Assembly: GCF_009856865.1 (NCBI RefSeq)
Contig: NZ_WVUD01000021.1
Coordinates: 1 to 64,000, forward strand
Length of the DNA: 64,000 nt
Origin: Solidesulfovibrio aerotolerans
Lineage (GTDB): Bacteria; Desulfobacterota; Desulfovibrionia; Desulfovibrionales; Desulfovibrionaceae
Direction: 5' to 3'
The notes beneath the pieces were generated by a model, which worked only from the letters and a program-made list of their open reading frames with translations, was not told the origin of the DNA and ran no database searches. Positions within the stretch are counted from its first letter, which is position 1. Each line of letters begins with the position of its first letter. Positions 37,260-44,969 of the stretch are shown in pieces. The translations under genes were made by a program, and so were the position numbers.

Positions 37260-38210
37260 TCAGGCCTCCAGGGCGGCGGCGTCGGCGGGCGCGGCCACGG
37301 CAAGAGCGGTGTAGGGTTGGCCGATTTCTTTGAGATTGGCGGCCAGCAGTTTGGTCAAAACGCCCTTGGGGCCAAGCTCCACGAAGGTGCGCGCCCCGGC
37401 CTGCCACAAGGCGGCAACGGTGTCGATCCAGCGCACCTGCGAAGTCATCTGCCGGGCCATAAGATCCAGCGCCTTGGCCGCATCCGGTTCGGGCGCGCCG
37501 GTGACGTTGTGAAAGACCGGGGCCACGGTCGGGGCGCGAAGCCCGCTGCGGCGCAGGACTTTTGCCAATTCGGCAGCGGGTTCGGCCATAAGCGGGCTGT
37601 GAAAGGCACCGCTGACGGCCAGGGGGACGGCCCGGCCCTTTTTCTCCTTGACCAGGACGCCGGCCGCCTCGACGGCGGCAGCGGTGCCGGAGATCACAAA
37701 CTGGCCCGGGGAATTGTAGTTGGCAATAAGGAGCACTCCGCCAGTGGACTCGGCCGCCTGGCGCACCACGTCTTTGATGTCGTCCAGGGACAGTTTGAGC
37801 ACGGCCGCCATCTTGCCGTCGCCGCCGGCCGCCTCGGCCATGAGCCGGCCGCGAAGGCTGGTCAGTTCAAAAACAGCCGGTACATCCAGCATGCCCGAAG
37901 CGGCCAGGGCAGCGTATTCGCCGAGGCTATGGCCGGCAAACCCTGCGATGGGGGAAAGTTTTGATTTGAGATGAAACCACAGGCCAAGGGTCACAGCGGT
38001 CATGGCCGGCTGCAGGGCGCGCGTGTCGGCCATGGCCGCCTCGTCGCCTTCCCAGTAGATTTCCCGCAGGGGCAGACCGGAAGCCTTTTCCGCCAAAAGC
38101 CACAGTTCGACCGCCTCGGTAGAGGTCTCGGCCAGGGTGCGGCCCATGCCTTTTTCCTGGGAACCCTGGCCGGGAAATAAAATGGCCAGGCTGTTTTGGG
38201 TTGCGCTCAC
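37260..38210 (-). CDS. fabD: Malonyl-CoA:ACP transacylase
   Basis: A 316-residue enzyme loading malonyl groups onto acyl carrier protein for fatty acid synthesis. Motifs are FPGQGSQ at the N-terminus, the nucleophile Ser in GHSLGEYAAL and the catalytic His in GAFHSPLM. It starts with GTG after an AGAGG site. It is the first gene of the long minus-strand run towards nth; no other fab genes are adjacent. Confidence 0.96.
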   Translation of the reverse strand: MSATQNSLAILFPGQGSQEKGMGRTLAETSTEAVELWLLAEKASGLPLREIYWEGDEAAMADTRALQPAMTAVTLGLWFHLKSKLSPIAGFAGHSLGEYAALAASGMLDVPAVFELTSLRGRLMAEAAGGDGKMAAVLKLSLDDIKDVVRQAAESTGGVLLIANYNSPGQFVISGTAAAVEAAGVLVKEKKGRAVPLAVSGAFHSPLMAEPAAELAKVLRRSGLRAPTVAPVFHNVTGAPEPDAAKALDLMARQMTSQVRWIDTVAALWQAGARTFVELGPKGVLTKLLAANLKEIGQPYTALAVAAPADAAALEA

Positions 38211-38308
38211 GTTCGCCTCTCTTTAAGAGCATTTCGCGTCATTGCGGCCGCGATTGGTAGAGCAATGGGCCAAAATGTGCAATGGTCAATTTAGACGGGG
38301 AGGAGCGC

Positions 38309-39007
38309 ATGACGCAAGGACAATCAGGCCCAGGCCCGGACGCTGTGTCCCGGCAGGCGGCCACACTCGGGCGGGTTTTGAGCCTGCCCCAGGCCGAGCT
38401 GCTGGCCGGCTATCTGGGACTACTGGCCCGCTGGCACGGAAAGGCCAATCTGGTGGGGCCGTCGGACTGGCGCGAAATTCTGGCCACACTGCTGGCCGAT
38501 TCCTGGCATGTGGCCGATTTTCTGGCCGGCCCGGCCGCCGCCTTCCTGCCGCCCGGGGGGCAACCGGTGCTGGGGCTTGATTTCGGGGCCGGGGCCGGCC
38601 TGCCGGGCATACCGTTGCGGGCGTTTTGGAAGCGCGGGCCGTATGCGCTGCTCGAAGCCCGGCAAAAGCGCTGCGTCTTTTTGGGCGAGTGTCTGGCGCG
38701 CCTGCCCCTTGACGGCCTGTCTGTGGCCGAGGGGCGGGTGGAGGCCACGGTAGCGCCCGTCCTGGCTGCTGCCCCGGCCGGGACATTTGTCCTGTGCCTG
38801 GGCCGGGCCTTTGCCCCCTGGCCGCAGTTTCTGAGCCTGTGTCGGGAGCTTGTGCGCCGGCCCATGGCCGTTTTGACCATGACCGGCTCGCCCACACCGG
38901 CCGGCGAAACGCCGTCGGACTTCGTCCTGGCCGTGGCCGGCAGCTACGCCGTGGCCGGCAAGACCCGCTACGTGTCGCTATTCACGCCTTCGGCCGCTTC
39001 CATGTAA
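38309..39007 (+). CDS. rsmG: 16S rRNA (guanine-N7) methyltransferase RsmG
   Basis: A 232-residue SAM-dependent methyltransferase of the GidB/RsmG family, which modifies G527 of 16S rRNA. It has the pattern NLVGPSDWREILATLLADS, the SAM-binding DFGAGAGLPGIPL and the central LLEARQKRCVFL. The ATG at 38309 has a strong ggggaggag site. The 3' end overlaps the convergent small gene by 40 nt. Some family positions are diverged, so confidence in the exact target is moderate. Confidence 0.85.
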   Translation: MTQGQSGPGPDAVSRQAATLGRVLSLPQAELLAGYLGLLARWHGKANLVGPSDWREILATLLADSWHVADFLAGPAAAFLPPGGQPVLGLDFGAGAGLPGIPLRAFWKRGPYALLEARQKRCVFLGECLARLPLDGLSVAEGRVEATVAPVLAAAPAGTFVLCLGRAFAPWPQFLSLCRELVRRPMAVLTMTGSPTPAGETPSDFVLAVAGSYAVAGKTRYVSLFTPSAASM

Positions 39008-39198
39008 GCGTCCTTGAAAATAAGCCGGGTGGCTGTGGCGTCGGCCAGCTCGGCCAGATCCATGAGGCTTTCCAGGAAGTCGAGGATTTCGCCCTTGTCC
39101 GCCTCAGAGGCGTTTTCAAAGTCAAAGGCCAGATCGCCGGATTCAAAATACTGGCGCAGTTTGTTCAGATGGGCCGCGTCGATCAGGGGGAGGGACAT
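38968..39198 (-). CDS. Small conserved-looking hypothetical protein
   Basis: A 76-residue acidic, all-helical protein (LNKLRQYFESGDLAFDFENA, then GEILDFLESLMDLAELADAT). No signal peptide, membrane segment or known domain. It lies just downstream of rlmH in the same direction and overlaps the 3' end of rsmG in antisense by 40 nt. An aaggcgg-like site lies upstream of the ATG. Normal amino-acid composition supports a real gene; function unknown. Confidence 0.55.
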   Translation of the reverse strand: MSLPLIDAAHLNKLRQYFESGDLAFDFENASEADKGEILDFLESLMDLAELADATATRLIFKDAYMEAAEGVNSDT

Positions 39199-39221
39199 GG
39201 CAGGTGCCGCCTTTGCGTGGG

Positions 39222-39686
39222 TTAGTGGTGATAGGGCGCGCCGGCATTGATGGCCGCTGCCCGGTAGAGCTGTTCGTAGAGCACCACCCGGGCCAGTTCG
39301 TGGGGCAGGGTGCCCGGCCCCAGGGCCAGGGTCAGATCGGCCCGGGCCAGGACGGAAGGGTCCAGGCCAAACGCGCCGCCGATGACAAAGCACGGTGCCC
39401 GGCCCGGGTCTTCGATCATGGTCCGCAGCTTCCCGGCCAGCTCCCGGGAGGCCAGGGAGCGGCCGTGTTCGTCCAGGACCACGAGGAAATCGCGCGGCCC
39501 CAGGCGTCCGAGCAGGGCTTTGGCCTCTTCGGCCTTGCGCCGGACCGGATCAGCGGATTTGCCGTCGCGCACGAGCAGCTCCTCGACCGGCAGATAGCGC
39601 CGCAAAGCGTCCAGATAATGGGAACACGCGTCACGAAAATAAGGGGCCTTGGCCTGGCCAACAACAAGGAGACGAATCGGTTTCAT
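39222..39686 (-). CDS. rlmH: 23S rRNA (pseudouridine1915-N3)-methyltransferase RlmH
   Basis: A 154-residue SPOUT methyltransferase, close to the standard length of about 155. It begins MKPIRLLVVGQAK and has FLVVLDEHGRSLAS, the SAM-binding FVIGGAFGLDPSV and the conserved C-terminal LPHELARVVLYEQLYRA with Tyr-His-His at the end. The open frame upstream of 39686 is spurious. The small acidic gene follows 23 nt later. Confidence 0.95.
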   Translation of the reverse strand: MKPIRLLVVGQAKAPYFRDACSHYLDALRRYLPVEELLVRDGKSADPVRRKAEEAKALLGRLGPRDFLVVLDEHGRSLASRELAGKLRTMIEDPGRAPCFVIGGAFGLDPSVLARADLTLALGPGTLPHELARVVLYEQLYRAAAINAGAPYHH

Positions 39687-39789
39687 AGGCTGGCCGGGGT
39701 TTAGCCGAGGGGCCGGGCTGTTGTCAAAGCCGCCGCCTTGGATTAGGCCGTTACACGGTTGGCCTGAATCTGCGTCCCGTAGGAGAGGC

Positions 39790-40380
39790 ATGTCGTTTTT
39801 GGTTGCAGGAAGTCGCGCCCCCCGGCGATTTGCCGTTTGTGCTGCCATGGCTGTGGTCATGGCCGCCTTGCTTGGCGTGGTCCGGCCGGCTGCGGCCCAG
39901 GAACTGCTCCTGACCAATCTGGTGCTCAACAACTATGAGGGCAGAATCCGGGTCCGCTTCGGCATCGAGCCATCAAGCCTGGAGCGCATCAATCAGGTGC
40001 TGGCCGCCGGCGAGCGCCTGACCCTTCGCTGCAAGGCCAGACTGTCCCTGCGCCGTGACTACGTCTGGAACGAGGAAGTCAACGCCGCGACCTGGGAGAG
40101 TGAACTGCGCCGGCTCAAAGGCGGCGAGTTCGTCGTCAACCTGCCCGGCCAGGGGACGGTGGCCGACAAGGATCTGGGGACGCTTTTTCATAAGCATCTC
40201 AGTGAAATTCTTATGGACCTTGGCTCCTGGGATCGTTTGGAGCGGGGGGTGACCTACGTGCTCACCCTGGAACTGGCCCTGACCCGTCCCGATGTTTCGC
40301 CGTGGCTTAAAAACGGCCTGTTCTTCTGGTCCTTCGACGCCGCCCGGCCTGTTTCCTACCAGCTTGATTTTACCTACTGA
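39790..40380 (+). CDS. DUF4390-family exported protein
   Basis: A 196-residue protein with a basic N-terminus and hydrophobic segment ending AAAQE (likely signal peptide or anchor), then a DUF4390 domain: LLLTNLVLNNYEGRIRVRFGI at the start and TYVLTLELALTRPDVSPWLK near the end. The family is periplasmic and often lies near NtrY-type kinases, but its role is unknown. aggagagg precedes the ATG at 39790. Confidence 0.82.
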   Translation: MSFLVAGSRAPRRFAVCAAMAVVMAALLGVVRPAAAQELLLTNLVLNNYEGRIRVRFGIEPSSLERINQVLAAGERLTLRCKARLSLRRDYVWNEEVNAATWESELRRLKGGEFVVNLPGQGTVADKDLGTLFHKHLSEILMDLGSWDRLERGVTYVLTLELALTRPDVSPWLKNGLFFWSFDAARPVSYQLDFTY

Positions 40381-40458
40381 TTCCGGTCGCCGGTTGCCAT
40401 CGTCCCTGGTTCCCGTGTAGTGCTTGGGTCGCATTGACTTTGATGCGGGGAGGCGCAC

Positions 40459-41388
40459 ATGCGGGTGGTCATTATCGGTGGTTCGGGGTTTATCGGCCGG
40501 GCCTTGACTCGTTCGCTGGTCGGGGACGGGCATTTAGTCGTGGTCGTCTCACGCACGGGCGCGGGGCGGGCACCGGCCGGTGGCGTCTCGTTTGCTCCCT
40601 TTGACGGAAAATCCGGCCAGGGCTGGGCCGAGCACTGCGACGGTGCTGCGGCCGTGGTCAATCTGGCCGGGGAAAATATCGCCTCGGGCTTTTGGAGCGC
40701 GACCAGAAAACAGCGCATCCTGGAAAGCCGTGTGGACGCCGGACGGGCTGTGATGGACGCCCTTGAACGGGTGTCGCACCGCCCGGCTGTGCTCGTCCAG
40801 GGGTCGGCCATCGGCTATTACGGCGACCGGGGCGACGCCCCCACAGACGAGGACACTCCCCGGGGAACCGGTTTTCTGGCCGAGGTGGCCCAAGCCTGGG
40901 AGGCGTCCACTGCCGCAGCCCAAGCCCTTGGCGTGCGCCGGGTGGTGGCCCGGACCTCTGTCGTACTCGGGGCAGCCGGCGGGGCCTTGCCGCGCATGCT
41001 GGCCCCGTACCGTTTTTTTTGCGGCGGGCCGCTGGGCTCAGGCCGGCAATGGTTTTCCTGGATACATCTTAACGACGAGATCCGGGCCATCCGCTTTCTC
41101 ATGGAGCAGGAACAAGCCTCGGGGCCGTACAATCTGGCCGCCCCGCAAGCCGTGACCCAGGCCGATCTGGCCGCCGCCCTTGGCAAGGCCCTGTCCCGGC
41201 CGGCTTGGCTGCGCACCCCGCCTGCGGTGCTGCGGCTGGTGCTGGGCGAAATGGGCCAGGAACTTTTGTTAAACGGGGCGCGCGTGGCACCCCGGCGTCT
41301 TACCGAGCTTGGTTTTACCTTCCGTTTTCCCACTCTAGCCGCCGCCCTGGCCGAAATCCTTGGCGGCCCGGATGTTTCCCATGCCTGA
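40459..41388 (+). CDS. TIGR01777-family NAD-dependent epimerase/dehydratase-like protein
   Basis: A 309-residue extended short-chain dehydrogenase-like protein. It has the Rossmann motif IIGGSGFIGRAL, the conserved VVNLAGENIASGFWS, and SAIGYYGDRGD holding the Tyr of the family, with a C-terminal DUF1731-type segment. These proteins resemble YfcH/SulA-like epimerases; substrate unknown. A ggggagg site precedes the ATG. The next gene (an HD-GYP regulator) starts inside its last codons. Confidence 0.88.
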   Translation: MRVVIIGGSGFIGRALTRSLVGDGHLVVVVSRTGAGRAPAGGVSFAPFDGKSGQGWAEHCDGAAAVVNLAGENIASGFWSATRKQRILESRVDAGRAVMDALERVSHRPAVLVQGSAIGYYGDRGDAPTDEDTPRGTGFLAEVAQAWEASTAAAQALGVRRVVARTSVVLGAAGGALPRMLAPYRFFCGGPLGSGRQWFSWIHLNDEIRAIRFLMEQEQASGPYNLAAPQAVTQADLAAALGKALSRPAWLRTPPAVLRLVLGEMGQELLLNGARVAPRRLTELGFTFRFPTLAAALAEILGGPDVSHA

Positions 41389-42733
41389 CGACGGTTTCGA
41401 CGCAACGGTTGGGGCGCGCGTTCTCATTGTGGAGGACGAAGCCGTGGTGGCCCTTGATGTGCGCCATCGGCTCATGCGCCTGGGCTACGTCGTGGCCGGC
41501 ATCGTCGATTCCGGCGAAGAAGCTGTACGCAAGGTGGAAGAGCTTGAGCCGGATTTGGCGCTCATGGACATCATGCTGGCCGGTGCCATGGACGGCGTGG
41601 ACGCTGCCGCCATCATTCGGGAACGTTTCGGCACGCCGGTGGTTTTTTTAACCGCCCATTCCGACCGGGCCACCCTGCGCCGGGCCGGCGAGGTCGGTCC
41701 GTATGGCTATCTCATCAAGCCCTTTGAAGAGCCGGAGCTGCAAAGCGCCCTGGAAATCGCCCTGTACAAGTCGCGCATGGAGCGCAAGCTGGCCCAAAAC
41801 GAGCGCCTCACGGCGGCCACGCTCCAGTGCCTGGGCGAGGGGCTGCTTACCACCGACGCCTCGGGACGGGTCTGTTTCGTCAATCCGGCAGCCGAACTCC
41901 TGCTCGGTCTTGCGGCCACAACCATCCTGGGCCAGCCCCTGGAAGCGGTCTACCGGGCCACTCCCGGCCAGCCCGGCGGGCTGGCCGGCCGGGAGCTGAC
42001 CGTGCTGCACTGCCCTGCCGGGCGCGATGTGCCCGTGGAGCAGACCACTTCGCCCATCCTGGATGGACGGGGACAGACAATCGGCCGGGTGGTGGTCTTT
42101 CGCGACGTCAGCAAACGTCTGGAAGCGGAGCGGGCGCTGCGCGAATCCCTGGCCAACCTCCAATGCGCCCTGGCCGAAACCGTCAACGCCCTGACCGTCA
42201 CCTCGGAAAAACGCGACCCCTTCACCGCCGGCCACCAGCAGCGCGTGTCGCATCTGGCCGCTGCCCTGGCCAAGCGCCTGGGGTTGCCCGAAGCGGAGCA
42301 GGAAGGCCTGCGGGTGGCTGGTCTGGTCCACGACATCGGCAAGATTCATGTGCCGACCGAGATTCTGGCCAAGCCCGAAGCCCTCAATGCCATGGAAAGG
42401 GGGCTTATGCGCGACCACAGCACCGTTGGCCACGAAATCCTCAAAGACATCCCCTTCCCCTGGCCCGTGGCGCGGATGGTTCTCGAGCACCATGAGCGCC
42501 TGGACGGTTCCGGCTATCCGTCGGCACTTGGCCGGGAAGACACACTTTTTGCCTCGCGCATCCTGGCCCTGGCCGACGTGGTCGAAGCCATGAACTCCCA
42601 CCGGCCCTACCGGGCAGCCCCTGGGCGCGAAGCGGCCCTGGCCGAAATCCGGGCCGGCCGGGGACGGCTGTACGAACCGGATGTGGTCGATGCCTGCTTG
42701 GCCCTGTTCCTTGACGACGACTACTGCTTTTAA
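41381..42733 (+). CDS. Response regulator: REC-PAS-HD-GYP
   Basis: A 450-residue cytoplasmic protein: receiver domain (about 8-125, phosphoacceptor Asp in LALMDIMLAG), PAS domain (about 135-240) and HD-GYP domain (about 265-440). The HD-GYP residues are intact: HDIGK and HHERLDGSGYP. The expected activity is hydrolysis of cyclic di-GMP, controlled by phosphorylation and by whatever the PAS binds. ATG 41381 or 41372 could be the start; both overlap the preceding gene. No cognate kinase is adjacent. Confidence 0.9.
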   Translation: MPDDGFDATVGARVLIVEDEAVVALDVRHRLMRLGYVVAGIVDSGEEAVRKVEELEPDLALMDIMLAGAMDGVDAAAIIRERFGTPVVFLTAHSDRATLRRAGEVGPYGYLIKPFEEPELQSALEIALYKSRMERKLAQNERLTAATLQCLGEGLLTTDASGRVCFVNPAAELLLGLAATTILGQPLEAVYRATPGQPGGLAGRELTVLHCPAGRDVPVEQTTSPILDGRGQTIGRVVVFRDVSKRLEAERALRESLANLQCALAETVNALTVTSEKRDPFTAGHQQRVSHLAAALAKRLGLPEAEQEGLRVAGLVHDIGKIHVPTEILAKPEALNAMERGLMRDHSTVGHEILKDIPFPWPVARMVLEHHERLDGSGYPSALGREDTLFASRILALADVVEAMNSHRPYRAAPGREAALAEIRAGRGRLYEPDVVDACLALFLDDDYCF

Positions 42734-42783
42734 CCAAGCGGCAGCGCACGCGAGAGGAGAAGGCAGAAGAGTGCCTCCGGCGG

Positions 42784-42804
42784 CCGGGGGCCTGAGGCCC
42801 CCGG
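42784..42804. repeat. GC-rich hairpin, REP-like
   Basis: A 9-bp stem of C/G (ccgggggcc / ggcccccgg) with a 3-nt loop, then a C-run and caccgggg. It lies between convergent genes. The style matches the hairpins at 51084-51101 and 23869-23893, suggesting a repeated intergenic element. Confidence 0.6.
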
Positions 42805-42875
42805 ACCCCCCACCGGGGAAAGTAATTCAGGGGGTTATGGCGTTGGCTGGCAGGTTGGTCGGTTGATGACCGGGC

Positions 42876-43586
42876 TTATTTTTCTTTAATCCAGATGAGG
42901 CTGGCTTGACGGCCGGTGGACTTGTCGCGCCGGTAGGAGAAAAACTGCGGCAGGGACTTGGTGCACAGGTCCAGGGCGTAGATGCGGTCCCGGTTAAGGC
43001 CAACGGCGGTCAGTTGGTCGCGGGTGAGCCGCCACAGGTCGAGCTTGCGGCTGCGATGGTCGAAATACGGCCTGAACCGCTCGCCGAATTCGCTTTCAAA
43101 GGCCGTGAATTCCGATTCACCCGGTCCCAGGCTGGGGCCGCGCACCGCCGAAAGCTCGCCAGGGGCCAGCCCGTAACGCACGCAAAACGAGCGCACGGCC
43201 CGGCCGCAAAAATCCTGCACATTCCCGCGCCAGCCCACATGCAGGGCCATGACATAGCGGCCCGAGGCATGGCTGATGAGCACCGGCTGGCAGTCGGCGG
43301 TTTTGATGGCCAGGGCATGGCCCGCACGCGTCTCGGTCATGCCGTCGCCGGCCTCGATGCTCGGGCGGGCAAGGGTCTCGAATTCCGGCTCGAAAATCAT
43401 ATTCACGCCATGCACCTGGCGCAGCGAATGCCAGACGGCAAAGCCCAGTTCGGCTTGCAGGGCCGTGCGTGCCGCCGTTACCGCCAAGGGATCGCTGGCA
43501 CCGGTAAAGGCCAGGGTGTCCGGTCCGGTGCCAAAAGCGCAGGCCACACCCGGAATGTCCGGGAAAGCGAAGGGAATATAATTCAT
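42876..43586 (-). CDS. pgeF: YfiH/PgeF-family multicopper-oxidase-like protein (laccase domain)
   Basis: A 236-residue protein of the DUF152/laccase-domain family. Zinc and catalytic positions are visible in RQVHGVN, TADCQPVLI and HVGWRG, and the C-terminal FSYRRDKSTGRQASLI is characteristic. Members act on purine nucleosides and in E. coli edit peptidoglycan precursors. The start overlaps the cyclo-ligase stop by 4 nt, so the two are coupled. Confidence 0.88.
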   Translation of the reverse strand: MNYIPFAFPDIPGVACAFGTGPDTLAFTGASDPLAVTAARTALQAELGFAVWHSLRQVHGVNMIFEPEFETLARPSIEAGDGMTETRAGHALAIKTADCQPVLISHASGRYVMALHVGWRGNVQDFCGRAVRSFCVRYGLAPGELSAVRGPSLGPGESEFTAFESEFGERFRPYFDHRSRKLDLWRLTRDQLTAVGLNRDRIYALDLCTKSLPQFFSYRRDKSTGRQASLIWIKEK

Positions 43587-44179
43587 GCTGGTATGAGGGT
43601 GGTTTGCCGGTCGGTGACGACCGCGTTGACGGGCCGGTCCCAGGGGTCGGCCGGGAGGGCGGCCACGAGTTGGAAATCAAAGGCCAGCCCGACGGAAAAG
43701 GCCCGGGCGATCTGGGGCAGGGCCAGCAGCCGGTCGTAGTAGCCGCCGCCAAACCCCAGGCGTCGGCCCTGTGCGTCAAAGGCCAGACCCGGCACCAGGA
43801 TCAGATCCGGGGCAAAGGCCTGGGGCGGGCGACACACCGCCTCCCGGGGCTCCAGGATGCCGAAGCGACCGGGAACAACATCGGACAGGCAGGTCACACA
43901 GCCGAAATCGAGCAGCCCCGGGGCCTGGCTGCGACAGCGCGGCAAGAGTAGCCGTTTGCCGTCGGCCAGGGCCTGCCCGGCCACCAGGGCGGCGTCCACT
44001 TCGTTTTGAACAGGCAGATAGGCCGCCACCTCCCGGGCCGCGCGGTAGGCCGGCAACGCCAGCACGCGCGCCGCGACCTCCTGGCTGGCCAGGGCCACGT
44101 CGGTGGCGGCCAGGGCGTCGCGTCGGGCTCGCATGTCCCGGCGAAGCCCGGCCTTGGCCGGATCGGGGTTTTTGTCCAT
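43583..44179 (-). CDS. 5-formyltetrahydrofolate cyclo-ligase
   Basis: A 198-residue enzyme converting 5-formyl-THF to 5,10-methenyl-THF with ATP. The family block GRRLGFGGGYYDRLL is intact, preceded by LILVPGLAFD. The start is ATG 44179 (typical length); a GTG at 44218 is also open. The stop overlaps the start of the laccase-domain gene. Confidence 0.9.
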   Translation of the reverse strand: MDKNPDPAKAGLRRDMRARRDALAATDVALASQEVAARVLALPAYRAAREVAAYLPVQNEVDAALVAGQALADGKRLLLPRCRSQAPGLLDFGCVTCLSDVVPGRFGILEPREAVCRPPQAFAPDLILVPGLAFDAQGRRLGFGGGYYDRLLALPQIARAFSVGLAFDFQLVAALPADPWDRPVNAVVTDRQTTLIPA

Positions 44180-44293
44180 GTCGCTGCGTACCGGCCGATC
44201 TGGTTGCAATGTTTTCACAACCGTTTCATACTAACAGGCAAGACCCGCCAGGGGAAGGGCGGGGACACGACGTTGGCGCACAGGGAGAGTGTG

Positions 44294-44962
44294 ATGACCG
44301 GCAGTGCATTCTGGATAGGCATAGGCGACATCCATGATGATGTTTCGGCCCTGACCCGCATTCCCGGACTCGACGGCGCGGCAGGCCTGATCATCAGCGG
44401 CGATCTGACCGTCAAGGGCGGCGTGGCTGCGGCCAAGCGGGTCATTGCCGCTGTTCGCGACAAAAATCCTGTTATTTTCGCCCAGATCGGCAACATGGAC
44501 AAGGCCGAGGTGGACACCTACCTGTCCGGCGAGGGAGTCAACCTCCACGCCACCGGCCGCGTGACCCCGCAAGGCGTGGGCTTTTTCGGCTGCGGCTGGT
44601 CCACCCCGACGCCCTTTGGCACGCCCAGCGAAGCTGGCGAGGATCGCATTGCCGCCTGGCTCGACGCCGGCTATGACGCCGTGGCCCATTGTCCGCGTCT
44701 GGTGCTCGTCTGCCACACCCCGCCCTACGACACGGCCGTGGACACGGTCGGCGGCGGCGCCCATGTGGGCAGCCGGGCCGTGCGGGCCTTTATCGAGCGC
44801 GTCCAGCCCGATGTCTGCCTCACCGGGCATATCCACGAAGCAACGGCGGTCGATGTCCTTGGCCGCACCATCATCGTCAATCCCGGACTGTCGGCGGCCG
44901 GCGGCTATGCCCGCATCGAGGCCGGCCCGGATGGCGTTACGGCCCGCCTGTGCCGCGCGTGA
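44294..44962 (+). CDS. Metallophosphoesterase
   Basis: A 222-residue calcineurin-like phosphoesterase. The metal-site motifs are in order: GDIHDD, SGDLT, GNMDK, CHTPP and GHIHEAT. This matches YfcE-like small phosphodiesterases; the substrate is unknown. An agggaga site precedes the ATG. The next gene, an HD-GYP regulator, begins 7 nt after its stop, so the pair is probably an operon. Confidence 0.88.
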   Translation: MTGSAFWIGIGDIHDDVSALTRIPGLDGAAGLIISGDLTVKGGVAAAKRVIAAVRDKNPVIFAQIGNMDKAEVDTYLSGEGVNLHATGRVTPQGVGFFGCGWSTPTPFGTPSEAGEDRIAAWLDAGYDAVAHCPRLVLVCHTPPYDTAVDTVGGGAHVGSRAVRAFIERVQPDVCLTGHIHEATAVDVLGRTIIVNPGLSAAGGYARIEAGPDGVTARLCRA

Positions 44963-44969
44963 GCGCCTG

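Noticed and set aside
44616-44969. N-terminal extension of the HD-GYP regulator
   Set aside because: The open frame overlaps most of the metallophosphoesterase gene in another frame; the ATG at 44970 is the plausible start.
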